Positions 1-10,365 of a stretch of 64,000 nucleotides of DNA are shown piece after piece. Position numbers and translations under genes: made by a program. The DNA comes from Clonostachys chloroleuca. Its lineage: Eukaryota > Ascomycota > Sordariomycetes > Hypocreales > Bionectriaceae. The notes below the pieces were generated by a model, which saw only the letters and a program-made list of their open reading frames with translations, did no database searches and was not told where the DNA came from. The stretch's first letter is position 1. The number at the start of each line of letters is the position of its first letter. The stretch lies in contig JBANAY010000003.1 of assembly GCA_037952775.1 (NCBI GenBank), positions 11,966,001 to 12,030,000 of the forward strand. The letters run 5' to 3'.

Positions 1-548
1 GCTCACGGTGAAGGTTAAGACAGATATGTCTCATGGTGTCTATTGATTTGACTTGGTCCGAAATGGCTTGAATTTAGACGGATAGGTTCACAAGGATGGC
101 GTTTGCTTTTTTCCCTTGCGACGTTCAGCACAACATCTGCTTCTTGGTCTGGACTTACTGTAGTTGTCCAGACATTTGAGAGTCCGACAGTATTAATAGT
201 GCAAGGTCTAGCTGTGTCTTGAAACATCCGCGGATATATTCTGTGGCCATCTTCGGGTTGGAGGGCGGCGGGACTCAAGGGATCTTGAGGCTTGATATGG
301 CTCAATTTCCCCTCCCGCTTTATTCCTCGGCGCGTGATGAAAGTATGAGTGCACGAACTATTGATGAATAAATGAGAGAGAACCTGAACCAAGAACGCTC
401 CATTCCCACCGCTTGTTCCCACAATGTGTGGGCATGCTTATCGTTTTGACTCCAGATACGGATTTCGGTTAAGACATCCCCGGACTCGGCCCCAGATATT
501 CGGGACCCCTTCTCTTCCCTCCAAACAGACAAATATAATTATCTCACA
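1..548. other. 5' flank of the first gene, no gene seen
   Basis: This stretch precedes the first recognisable start codon at 549. The open frames on the minus strand have no recognisable domain and unlikely composition. It probably holds the promoter and 5' leader of the dehydrogenase gene, and possibly the flank of a gene outside the window. Confidence 0.5.
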
Positions 549-1981
549 ATGTCGATGAGACCCGTCGTAAAGCTCGGGCGCAGGCTGCCCCCTAGGTTCC
601 AGAGAGCTTCATTCAGCTCCTCGAGTATAAACCAAGCCGATTTCACCCACACGGTAAGTTACCAATCCATCGGCTCCCAAGCACCCGGACCACGCACTCG
701 GGCGGTTTCGGAGCATCGCCGTCTACCAAACAAAGCGGGTTGTATCTCATGCTGCTGCTGTTATTGTTGTTATTTCACTTACTCCCAATTCTCGTCTGAA
801 TTGTTGCGATAGTACCCAATCGCTAATATGTCCCCGGCTAGGTCATCGGCGCCGGGGTGGTCGGCCTCGCCGTCGCCCGCCAGCTCACCAGGCGGCCCGG
901 CAACTCAGTCCTGCTGATCGAGCGACACCCCGCCGTCGGCACGGAGACGAGCTCGCGCAACAGCGAGGTCATCCACGCGGGCATCTACTACGGCGCCGAC
1001 ACCCTCAAGGCAAAACTCTGCATCCGCGGCAAGGAGCTGCTGTACGACCTCTGCTCGCGGCACGGCATCGGCCACCGCCGTACGGGTAAGTGGATCGTCG
1101 CGCAGAACGACGCGCAGCGGGAGGCCCTCGAGAGGATCCACGGGTTCTGCGAGAGGGAGATTGGCGTGCCGACGAGGTGGGTTGGGCAGCAGGAGATTGA
1201 GCGTGACGGGGAAGGGGTGGGGGCCTTGAAAGGGGCGCTCGAGAGCCCGACGACGGGGATCGTCGATTCGCACGGGCTCATGGTGACGCTCCAGGGTTTG
1301 TTCGAGGAGGGCGGCGGCATCGTCGCGCTGGGATCGCCGGTGCGGAGCATCACGCCCCTGAACGGCGGCGCTGCCGGGTGGGAGCTCGAGGTCAGGGACG
1401 CTCAGACGGGGGAGCTGTCGAGCATCACCTCGGAGACCATCGTAAACTCGGCTGGGCTCGGCGCCGTAGAGATCCACAACATGATTGTGGAGGAGAAAGA
1501 CAGGATGGAGCTCTTCTTCGCCAAGGGGAACTACTTCTCGTACACGGCGTCCCGGCCGAGGATATCCAGGCTGATCTACCCGGCTCCGGAGCCTGGCGCT
1601 GGCGGCCTGGGGACTCACCTCACCATGGACCTGGGTGGGCGTCTGAAGTTCGGCCCGGATGTCGAGTGGGTGGACTCTCCGGATGACTTGACTGTCAGCG
1701 GCGACCGGCTGCAGACGGCCATAGCAGAGATCAAGCGCTACCTGCCGGGGATCGACGAGACGTGCCTGGAGCCCGACTATGCCGGCATACGGCCAAAGCT
1801 GGGGAAGGGAGGTTCTGTGGCCCTGGGGAAAGGAAGCATCAATGATTTCATCATCCGAAAGGAGGATGGGTACTCCGGATGGGTCAATTTACTAGGCATT
1901 GAGAGCCCTGGACTGACGAGCAGTCTTGCCATCGCCGAGATGGTGGAGGAGTTGCTCTATGGAAATGTCACGAAAGGATGA
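549..1981 (+). CDS. L2HGDH: L-2-hydroxyglutarate dehydrogenase-like FAD oxidoreductase, mitochondrial (2 exons)
   Basis: The exons are 549-653 and 842-1981, giving 414 aa. The intron has a GTAAGT donor and a CTAG acceptor. Splicing completes the dinucleotide-binding motif VIGAGVVGLAVARQL at residues 36-50, which neither exon carries alone. The first 35 residues are rich in Arg and Ser with no acid before residue 31, as in a mitochondrial presequence. The segments SRNSEVIHAGIYY and NSAGLGA and the overall length fit the DAO-type family that includes L-2-hydroxyglutarate dehydrogenase. That enzyme is known to oxidise L-2-hydroxyglutarate to 2-oxoglutarate with FAD in the mitochondrion. The substrate is inferred from family resemblance; a related 2-hydroxyacid oxidase is the alternative. 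The gene converges with the WD protein downstream. Confidence 0.88.
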
Positions 1982-2670
1982 ATGGATGAAATTTTACATA
2001 GGAAAGAATCATTCGCATGCATAAGCATAGTTGTTCGTTGAGCACATTCGTGGCATTGTTGAGGAAGGGGGGCAGAGGAAGCGAATATACAAATCTTTCA
2101 CCCTATAGCATCTAGGCAGCAACCTGTCTATCTCATTGTTAGAAATACTAAAATAATAACGAATGACCAAATATGACAATGACGATGAGCTAAAGTAAAG
2201 CGAGATGTTAGTTCGCCAGGTTGCTGCTTCTGCTACTCCCAAGACTAGAGCCCTTATTATTAGAACGTCTCGCAATGAGTTGGGCATTCTGCTCCATTTG
2301 AAGGCAAAAATCAGACAAAAACAAAGAGCACTCGGTGTTAGATTTCACTCAGGGTTTTGCACTCTGCATCTTTTAGTACGTCGAAACTTGAGAACCCCAC
2401 CCTTACCAAACTTCAAGCATGTACACAACTTTTTATCTGAGGAAGACATATTTCTAGAGCATCAAGTCACTGGGTTGGAACTTGGAGAAGGCATTTGTGT
2501 GCACTATATACATGCACCATTGCTTTGACAATTTTGAGTGAGCTCAACAGAGCAAGAATCCTCATATAGTGTTGTCATGGAAGACAACATTTGCCCAGAA
2601 AATAAAAGATGTTTCGTTAAGCCCGATCATTCCACATTATTCTTATCATGCCAATAGCTTACACATTGCC
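1982..2670. other. convergent 3' spacer, no gene seen
   Basis: This AT-rich spacer lies between two convergent genes and probably holds both 3' untranslated regions and terminators. I see no further coding segment once the last exon of the minus-strand gene (2755-2671) is assigned. Confidence 0.5.
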
Positions 2671-4914
2671 CTAACGAAGCTGGATGCTAGGGGAAAATTT
2701 TCTTCCCAGAGTGTTGATTTTGAATTCGTAAATCCCGTTTTGGGCACCGACAAAACTATACATGGCTTGTCAGAAATTTCAGGCGCAAATATGAGATCAA
2801 AAATCGGAAGGCGACTTACAGAGTTCGACCGTCTTCACTCCAAGCCAAACCCGCCGTGTTATCGTCAGAAGGAGGATAGTCGAAGAAACCGGTATCCTGT
2901 ACCAAGGTGCCTCGGACTGCACTCTCCTCCCAGCGTGTCACCACTTGGTTGACAAGTGGCACGAGAAGGTCGGGATCTCCGTCGTAAGGCTCCCGGGCCT
3001 GCAGTATTTCGAGAACGTTTAAGTAGGACGAGTCCTGCCGGTCCCTTTGATCTCTCATTGCTGCCATCTGTTCCCCCAGCCTATCTATCCATCGGTGATC
3101 AGTACGTCGGGGTCCCATTGATGGTCGTTCGCTTGCGTCCCGCAGTAGCTGCCTGGCACTGCGGGCTCGTTCGTGAGCACGGTCCCGCTGGTCTCTGTAG
3201 TTCCCCAACAAATCCCCTATGGCACGGCTGGTATTGCTATCTCGCTCTTGTTCCTGCGAAGATTCTCCTTCGCTAGGGAAAATAGGGACTCTCCCAGACC
3301 GAAACAGACTTCCTGATTCGCTACGGAAGAATCCCCCACTCACTGTTCTGGGAGACATATTGTCCCTGGTACGGGCATTCAGTCTTTCTCGGCGTCGACG
3401 ATCCTCCTGTATGGCTTCCAGCACCAGGGTCTCGTTCGTAGTCAGCGGGTGGTTCAGGCCATCAATCGTCCGCCGGCGGTTTTCTGATGAGTTTGATTCT
3501 TCTAGGACAGCACCCTCAATATTTCGTTCCGCGCGGCGATCCAGAAGTCTCGGATCCACCATATTTCGATCCAACACATCGAAGTGTTCAAAGTCGGCTT
3601 CTGAGCTAATATCAACGATTTGTCGGATGGCAAAGTTACTACGGACATCGGCGAGTCCTATATGGCCACGATCCTCAGTCCATGCTAGGATATCGTAAGG
3701 GCCCGGGCAAAAAGCCATATCTCGAATCGCCCCGGAACCGCTCTTTGGCCGTGATGATGTAAAAGTAGTGATAAGTGGATCGACCTCAGGATCGGTCAAT
3801 CGATCAGCGTCGAAGATAGAGATAGTACCATGCTGTGTTCCAATAGCAAGGTACGCTCCAGACATAGAAAAGGAGGCAGCAAAGCTTCCCCTGCTTTCTG
3901 ATATATCCCCAGCCTTCTGGCTTTTGAGCAAAATCGTCTGTTTCAGCTCCCAGCTGCAATTTTTCTCGTTCCTAGCTTGTGACGTGCCGGGCTTAGGGGT
4001 TTGCTCCACCCGTTCATGAATATAGAGGTATGGGTCGTCAAGGATAGCGATCAGGAGGCGGCCATCGGGTGAGATTATGGCACGGTTGACATAGTCCGGG
4101 TACGTGATCACATCCATGGCCTCCAGCTTATCCGGGTCCTCATGCTCGTCGAGATGAACTAATGCCACGGTTTTATCATTGTTGGCCAAAACAGCTACTG
4201 GGAAAGTGTATGCATTGGGATGTAGCACTGCATGTTGTGTCGGAGGGAACCACAGGGTTATGCAATTTACCCTCTCTTTTGCCAGGCGGATGTTCTTGGC
4301 GATAAGACTCTTGTTTCCACGCCGCGCACGCGCTATCAGGCCCAAGAGTGCATCGCTGGGGCCTGACTCTGTACCACCCGCGCCGAATGGAACTGTGTTC
4401 AAGGTATAATCCAAGTCAAGAGAAGCTTCACTAGCGTCATGTCCTGATGTATTGCGGTTTGCCGACTCGGAAATGGCATCTTCGTTCAACCGAATGGCGA
4501 CAAAATCACCCTGTTCGCTTCCACAACATAGCCATCCTCCCTTAGCAACCAAACATCTCGGCGCGAATGTCAGTAGCTTTATCGTTTCGCACTCGCGAGT
4601 CCTCGTATTGAGACGCTGGACGTGGTTGCTACCATGTCCTCCGGGGAGATAGACAATGTGCTGTTTCTCGGCGCTAATCAACGATCGCAGTTGCCAGTGC
4701 CTAGACCGGGCTCAGTTAGATGTTGGAGGGAATGGAGTTTTGACAAGTAATCGCGTGACGCACTGGGAGCGGACTGGAACACGGAAATGCTTTCGTGGCT
4801 TCTTGGAAACGATCGTTTCCGTTGGAAAATGCCTAAACGGTGCAGAAACTTAGTTAGAGGTGGCGAGATGCAGGCCAGGATAAGAACTAACAGACTATCG
4901 TCCTTCACTGCCAT
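2671..4914 (-). CDS. WD40-like protein of the fungal DUF2415 type (4 exons)
   Basis: The exons, in transcription order, are 4914-4892, 4832-4764, 4700-2820 and 2755-2671, giving 685 aa. Junctions were chosen because they restore continuous protein: exon 2 ends ...FRVPVRSQ and joins HWQLRSLISAEKQHIVYLPG. The large exon appears to stop at 2816, but a GTAAGT donor overlaps that stop. The next exon encodes FVGAQNGIYEF, which continues the beta-propeller pattern WSEDGRTL. WD-like blades lie in the first 350 residues and the last 50. A long charged, Arg/Ser-rich segment between them looks disordered. The family occurs in fungi with no function I can name. The N-terminal micro-exon is the least certain part. 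Confidence 0.82.
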
Positions 4915-5839
4915 TCTGACATATCCCGAAGATTTCTGCCTCGCCTAGCTGGATAAAGCGCGCGACAGGATACAAGCGTGATTCAGTGTGGATGATGGTA
5001 GAAAACGGCGGGTTCGTTCGTGGCCGATGCCTGGCCACTGAGGAACAGGCCAACCTAGGAGCTAGGCTGTGCAACCTCTCGCAGAATGCTGTGCCAGGGT
5101 GACATGAGGTTTGTCACGCACTTTCGGGAGGGAGAATATGGTTTGTAAATGTCGTTTATCGAGCGAAGGCAGCGCGCAAAGCGAGTATTCAATTTAGCGA
5201 TGGGATGATGAGAGATGACGACGTTGAGCTCATGACGTCCTGGAGGGGGCGAATTCCTTCACGTGTATGCTGGCTAACCTACACCTCTAGGCGGGCGACA
5301 AAAAGCGTGGCACAGGTCGCCTCCTGCGTATTTGAAACAATGTCAAAGCAAGTAGTAAAATGAGCAAAAAAAAACTCTTTCGGGATAATGCACAATTCCA
5401 GTGTTTGTTTTATCCTGTTGCATTTCTTTTCAAAAATACCACCTTAACCATGCCCATACCTACTTACCTAGTAAAACGGAAGTTATAGACTAGGTATATT
5501 GACGCACACATGTATGCCACTCAAATTTCCCATCGGTTGGAGCAGATTGGGTTTTCCAATGTAACGCCAACTCGGTACATGCAACTTAGTGTCTCGCCAC
5601 GCATAAATTTGGAGTTCTTTTAGGTGCATATGCTTGTGTTTGTTCCGATTGCTTGCTCTCCAAACCACATTTCAATAGTTGCGCTTTGATGACGAACGCC
5701 AAAAGATAGCACCAGACCAGACCCTAGTTTTCCCCAGGTAGGTCCCGCTACCGTTCTTACGGTACAGCCACTAGTATCTTTTCTATTCATAAGTAAGGGT
5801 GATAATAAAAATAGCTCGATTAAGGGAGTAAAGCTTAGC
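4915..5839. other. upstream spacer of the WD gene, no gene seen
   Basis: This should include the promoter of the minus-strand WD gene. The short open frames show no domain and I recognise no repeat. Confidence 0.45.
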
Positions 5840-6400
5840 TACACCTCAAAGTAAATTGAACACTCGTAGTCCTTGGGTCGAACTCGTGCATAGCACGCAT
5901 CAGCTCTAATCTCGCCTGTCTCTTCTTCTCTGGAAGCTCTAGTAGCGGCTCTTTCTCGCCTGTCCTCCTGAATGAACTCCTCAAAGGTGACCTCTAAGGG
6001 TGACCATGGATCTCTCTCATCTGGATTGTGCCTTCTCAGCTTCTACTTGTTTCCGTTACTTGACTTGAGAGCCACCCAATCCTTCCACGATCGCCAGGGA
6101 AGATCCCAGAACAACCACTTACTGGGCGACAATTTCATCCTCAGTTTCCAACTGACTGAAGATAAATTTAATCGCGCGATCTCCCAGATAATCGTGCCTA
6201 GGCTCCATATATTAAGATACCTAGGCATTGTAACGGGCTAGCCAAATGGTCGAGTTACCACCGAACCCTAGTCTATCTATCACACAATAATGACCGTGGA
6301 TAATATCTCCAATCATCACATATATAATAGCACTCGTCGTATTGATACATATTTGCTCAATTTCGTTTGTCTAATCATGATCGATGAATGAGTAAGGGCA
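5840..6400 (-). pseudogene. relic of a eukaryotic-type protein kinase (SRPK-like), internally deleted and frameshifted
   Basis: Read on the minus strand, 6318-6233 encodes MIGDIIHG...VIDRLGFGGNSTIWLAR, a kinase start with its glycine-rich loop (GxGGxST). An in-frame stop at 6223-6221 follows. In another frame 6228-6043 gives YLNIWSLGTIIWEIA, the kinase subdomain IX pattern (normally D-x-W-S-L-G). Then come pieces such as ETEDEIVAQ and LPWRSWKDW in changing frames. About 6015-5850 yields DPWSPLEVTFEEF and LELMRAMHEFDPR, resembling the end of the C-lobe. The catalytic HRD and DFG region is absent because subdomain I runs straight into subdomain IX. The piece-by-piece homology is my recognition of motifs, not a database match. 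It cannot encode an active kinase. Confidence 0.72.
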
Positions 6401-7531
6401 TAGTCAATAGGTTCGTGCACCCTGGAACATATGCTTTAGCATGTGTTGAAGGATAAATGGATGAAGCGAAATAGTGCAAGATGGCCTGGTTTCTATATGT
6501 AGCAATGTTTTCTGGCAAACTGATCTGCCCCATAACATGGTACCCGCGTGAGGTATGCTAGTATTAATTATTTGAGGACCTAGAAGCGGAGGCAGAATAA
6601 AGAGAGTCGAAATAAATAAATTGATGAGACGCCAAGTGGTTCCGTCTTGCTAAGTATTCCTTTAATTCTGGAGTTGGGGTACTGATCGGAACGAACTTGG
6701 ATTGGAGCTAAAGAGGACAAACTTTTTTGGTGTCGCATTGCACTAAAAGCACCAGGTCTGTTGCCGAGGTAGAAATCTATACTTCCATATCGCCAAAGCT
6801 AAGTGGCTGACACCCGAATTTAAGAACGAGTTTAGGATTAATGGATGAGAGGGATAGGCCCAAGTATTATTCACAGGGCAGAAAACGGTGAGCTCACGGA
6901 GCCGATCACAGAGTCAGGATCTCTAAGGCTAGCTTGCTATTGGCAGTAGTAGCTGAACCGGATGTCATCAAGACCGGTTATCGGGTAGCCATCCGACTAG
7001 GGCTTGCGGTAAGCCGTTCTGAAGCGACTCAAGAACAACATAACTGGATCCCAGCAGACCGGAAACCCTTGTTCAGTCCGTTATCTCTCAATTCAATTGC
7101 TCACTTCCTCAGTTTTCCTCCTAGGTGTGCATGAAGGGAGGGTGAAGCCATATCATGATGGTGACCTCACAAAGTGTGAGGTATGGCAATTGCCATGATT
7201 CATTCGAGTAGAAAAGTGGTGGTTCTTAAGCGGAAGCTTGCCAGGAACTGCTAAGCCGGGGCGATAATAATCCGCGAAGGCAAAAGAACCCCACATATAT
7301 GGGTCCTGGTGGAGCAAAGGCTCTTTCCTTCGGCTTCCATGGTCGGGGACAGCAATTTTCCTCGGGCTAAGAAAATCTTGCTGTTCCTTTTCAACCGCCG
7401 TCTTCCGCACACCTCTAAATCTTCCATCTTTTTCTCCATCATCCACCTGTACAATACCTCCTACTCAATCCGTGCGCCTTCATCGATTTCTTTCTTTTGC
7501 TTTAATAATACCCCCAAAGAATCGCACAAAG
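6401..7531. other. spacer and promoter region of the Hsp70 gene
   Basis: The first half is AT-rich with no recognisable coding sequence. The last 300 bases should be the promoter and leader of the Hsp70 gene. GAA and TTC triplets are scattered at 7223-7335 but do not form a clean alternating heat-shock element. Confidence 0.45.
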
Positions 7532-9624
7532 ATGTTGGCTTCGCGATTTTCCAGAGCTGTAAGTCCTCTATCCTCCTTGCCGAGCAGGTGGATGAATTAG
7601 TTGCTAACATGAGAATATAGCTTCCCCGAGCGACCCCCATCACCGCCCGCTCCGCAGCTTTCGCCAGAGCTCCTCTGGCATCCAGATTCGCTCGCTATGA
7701 GTCGACAGCTGCCGATGGCGACAAGGTGCAGGGTGCCGTGATCGGTATTGATCTGGGTACCACCAACTCTGCCGTTGCCATCATGGAGGGCAAGACTCCC
7801 AAGATCATTGAGAACTCAGAAGGTGCACGCACCACCCCCTCAGTCGTCGCTTTCGCTGAGGATGGTGAGCGACTGGTCGGTGTCGCCGCCAAGCGACAGG
7901 CTGTTGTTAACCCTGAGAACACTCTCTTCGCCACGAAGCGTTTAATCGGTCGCAAGTTCACCGACGCTGAGGTTCAGCGTGATATCAAGGAGGTCCCCTA
8001 CAAGATCGTCCAGCACACCAACGGCGATGCCTGGGTATCTGCCCGTGACCAAAAATACTCTCCTTCCCAAATCGGTGGATTCGTCCTCAACAAAATGAAG
8101 GAGACTGCTGAGGCCTACCTCTCCAAGCCTGTCAAGAACGTTGTTGTCACTGTCCCTGCCTACTTCAACGACTCTCAGCGCCAGAGCACCAAGGATGCTG
8201 GTCAAATTGCTGGCCTGAACGTTCTCCGTGTCGTTAACGAGCCTACCGCCGCCGCTCTGGCCTATGGTCTTGAGAAGGAGGCTGACCGCATTGTCGCTGT
8301 CTACGATCTCGGTGGTGGTACTTTCGATATCTCCATCCTTGAGATCCAGAACGGTGTCTTCGAGGTCAAGGCTACCAACGGTGACACACACCTTGGAGGA
8401 GAAGATTTTGACATCCACTTGGTCCGCCACATCGTCCAAGACTTCAAGAAGACCTCCGGACTTGACCTCTCCGGCGACCGCATGGCTATCCAGCGTATCC
8501 GTGAGGCCGCTGAGAAGGCCAAGATCGAGCTGTCTTCTTCTCTCCAGACTGACATCAACCTGCCCTTCATCACTGCTGATGCTTCCGGCCCTAAGCACAT
8601 CAACGTCAAGCTCACCCGTTCTCAGCTGGAGAAGATGGTTGACCCTCTTATCACCCGCACCATTGAGCCCGTCCGCAAGGCTCTGAAGGATGCCAACCTC
8701 CAGGCCAAGGAGATCCAGGAGGTTATCCTCGTTGGTGGTATGACCCGTATGCCCAAGGTCGCCGAGTCCGTCAAGAGCATCTTCGGCCGTGATCCCGCCA
8801 AGTCTGTCAACCCTGACGAGGCTGTTGCTATTGGTGCTGCCATCCAGGGTGCTGTTCTCTCCGGTGAGGTCAAGGACCTCCTTCTGCTCGATGTCACTCC
8901 CCTCTCTCTGGGTATTGAGACACTGGGTGGTGTCTTCACCCGTCTCATCAACCGCAACACCACCATCCCCACCAAGAAGTCTCAGGTCTTCTCGACTGCT
9001 GCCGATTTCCAGACTGCCGTCGAGATCAAGGTCTACCAGGGTGAGCGTGAGCTCGTAAAGGATAACAAGCTCCTCGGAAACTTCCAGCTTGTTGGTATCC
9101 CACCTGCTCACCGTGGTGTTCCTCAGGTCGAGGTCACCTTCGACATCGATGCTGACTCCATTGTCCACGTCCACGCCAAGGACAAGTCCACCAACAAGGA
9201 CCAGTCTATTACCATTGCCTCTGGCTCTGGTCTCTCTGACTCTGAGATCCAACAGATGGTTGAGGACTCTGAGAAGTACGCTGAGGCTGACAAAGACCGC
9301 AAGTCTGCTATCGAGGCTGCCAACCGTGCTGACAGCGTTCTCAACGACACTGAGCGTGCCTTGAACGAGTACTCTGACAAGCTCGACAAGACCGAGGCCG
9401 ACGGTATCAAGGAGAAGATCACCGCCCTGCGTGAGTTTATCGCCACCAGCCAGTCTGGTGAGGGTACCGCCACCGCCGAGGAGATCAAGGAGAAGACCGA
9501 CGAGCTCCAGGTCGCCAGCTTGAACCTCTTCGACAAGATGCACAAGGCCCGCAACGAGAGCAACAACGCTGAGCAGCAGTCCACCCCCAACGAGGGTGAG
9601 AAGAAGGATGAGTCCAAGCCTTAA
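7532..9624 (+). CDS. SSC1: mitochondrial Hsp70 chaperone (2 exons)
   Basis: The exons are 7532-7558 (nine codons) and 7621-9624, giving 676 aa. The intron starts GTAAGT and ends ATATAG. The N-terminus [19 protein letters not shown] is basic and lacks acids, a good mitochondrial presequence. The ATPase domain shows [18 protein letters not shown] and GGMTRMPKV. The substrate-binding domain follows and the tail is [11 protein letters not shown], without the EEVD of cytosolic Hsp70 or an HDEL signal. The protein is expected to drive matrix protein import (in the TIM23 motor with Tim44 and a GrpE-type exchange factor) and folding, and possibly Fe-S assembly. Codon choice is strongly biased to C-ending codons, typical of high expression. 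Confidence 0.97.
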
Positions 9625-10365
9625 GATTCCTCATAATCTATAAAGCTAAGATCAAAACCTTTCGAAAAATAAAATCACAAAAATATCCATCGGTCTGTGA
9701 GGACCTGATCTGGATATCATAGTGGCCGTCGGCAAACAGCCTTTGTAATAATTATGTATTCTTACCTCCGCCTTCAGCCGCTTTGCCATTTTACGCTTAT
9801 GTAACCTTGTTTCAATACTATAGTTGGCGGGACGGCGTTGGAGCATCAAAACTTTGTTATGGAATCTTCTCACGTATCATGATTTAATGGTCTGGGACCA
9901 GGTATTGGGGAGTGTTTGGCTTGTCTGTAACAGAAAAGAAAAGCCCTATATGGGCGACTTAGAATTTAGCACACATCCCCTCTCATCAAACGTCCTCATC
10001 ATAAACGCACCCTCCAGTGAATGTGAACTCAAATTGCAACATAATTCGGGCCGAGCCTCAATTTAAAACGAGTCGACCCGAAAAGCTCCCATCCGATTAC
10101 GCTCGAGTCTAACAATGATACCCCGCCATGCATTGATTCCATTGTCACCCATTCTTTCGTACTGTGTCCCTGATGACTCAGCTAACCTGTGCACAGGATA
10201 GCTGAGTCAGCAGTCAGCGCAAGGGAAGTCTTGTATATATCGACAACATTGCCGTATCATGTGTCGGCGATTAAACGAATATCTTAGTGGAGCAAACACA
10301 AAGTTTTGATGGAAAAGACACTGTGGCATCATTATTTTATTTAATTTTAATCTAACGGGCCAAAG
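9625..10365. other. convergent spacer between SSC1 and SRP68, holding one palindromic repeat
   Basis: This holds the 3' ends of two convergent genes. The only structured element I see is the palindrome at 10163-10218, listed separately. The rest is AT-rich without coding signal. Confidence 0.5.
10163..10218. repeat. palindromic repeat, copy 1
   Basis: This copy of 56 bases matches 12564-12619 at 52 positions. Its core is a near-perfect inverted repeat: CTGATGACTCAGCTA on the left, TAGCTGAGTCAGCAG on the right, and a perfect CCTGTGCACAGG palindrome at the centre. Each arm carries TGACTCA, the consensus for Gcn4/CPC1-type bZIP proteins. It lies about 150 bases beyond the stop codon of SRP68. 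Confidence 0.9.

Noticed and set aside
905..1618. 237-codon antisense frame in the dehydrogenase gene
   Set aside because: It is Arg/Pro/Leu-rich shadow coding opposite a GC-rich exon.
7221..7335. possible heat-shock element upstream of SSC1
   Set aside because: GAA and TTC triplets are present but not in the alternating five-base spacing required, so no site is claimed.
7942..9543. 533-codon open frame antisense to the mitochondrial Hsp70 gene
   Set aside because: Long antisense frames opposite Hsp70 genes are a known by-product of their codon bias. This one has Leu/Val/Asp-rich composition mirroring the sense codons and no domain.
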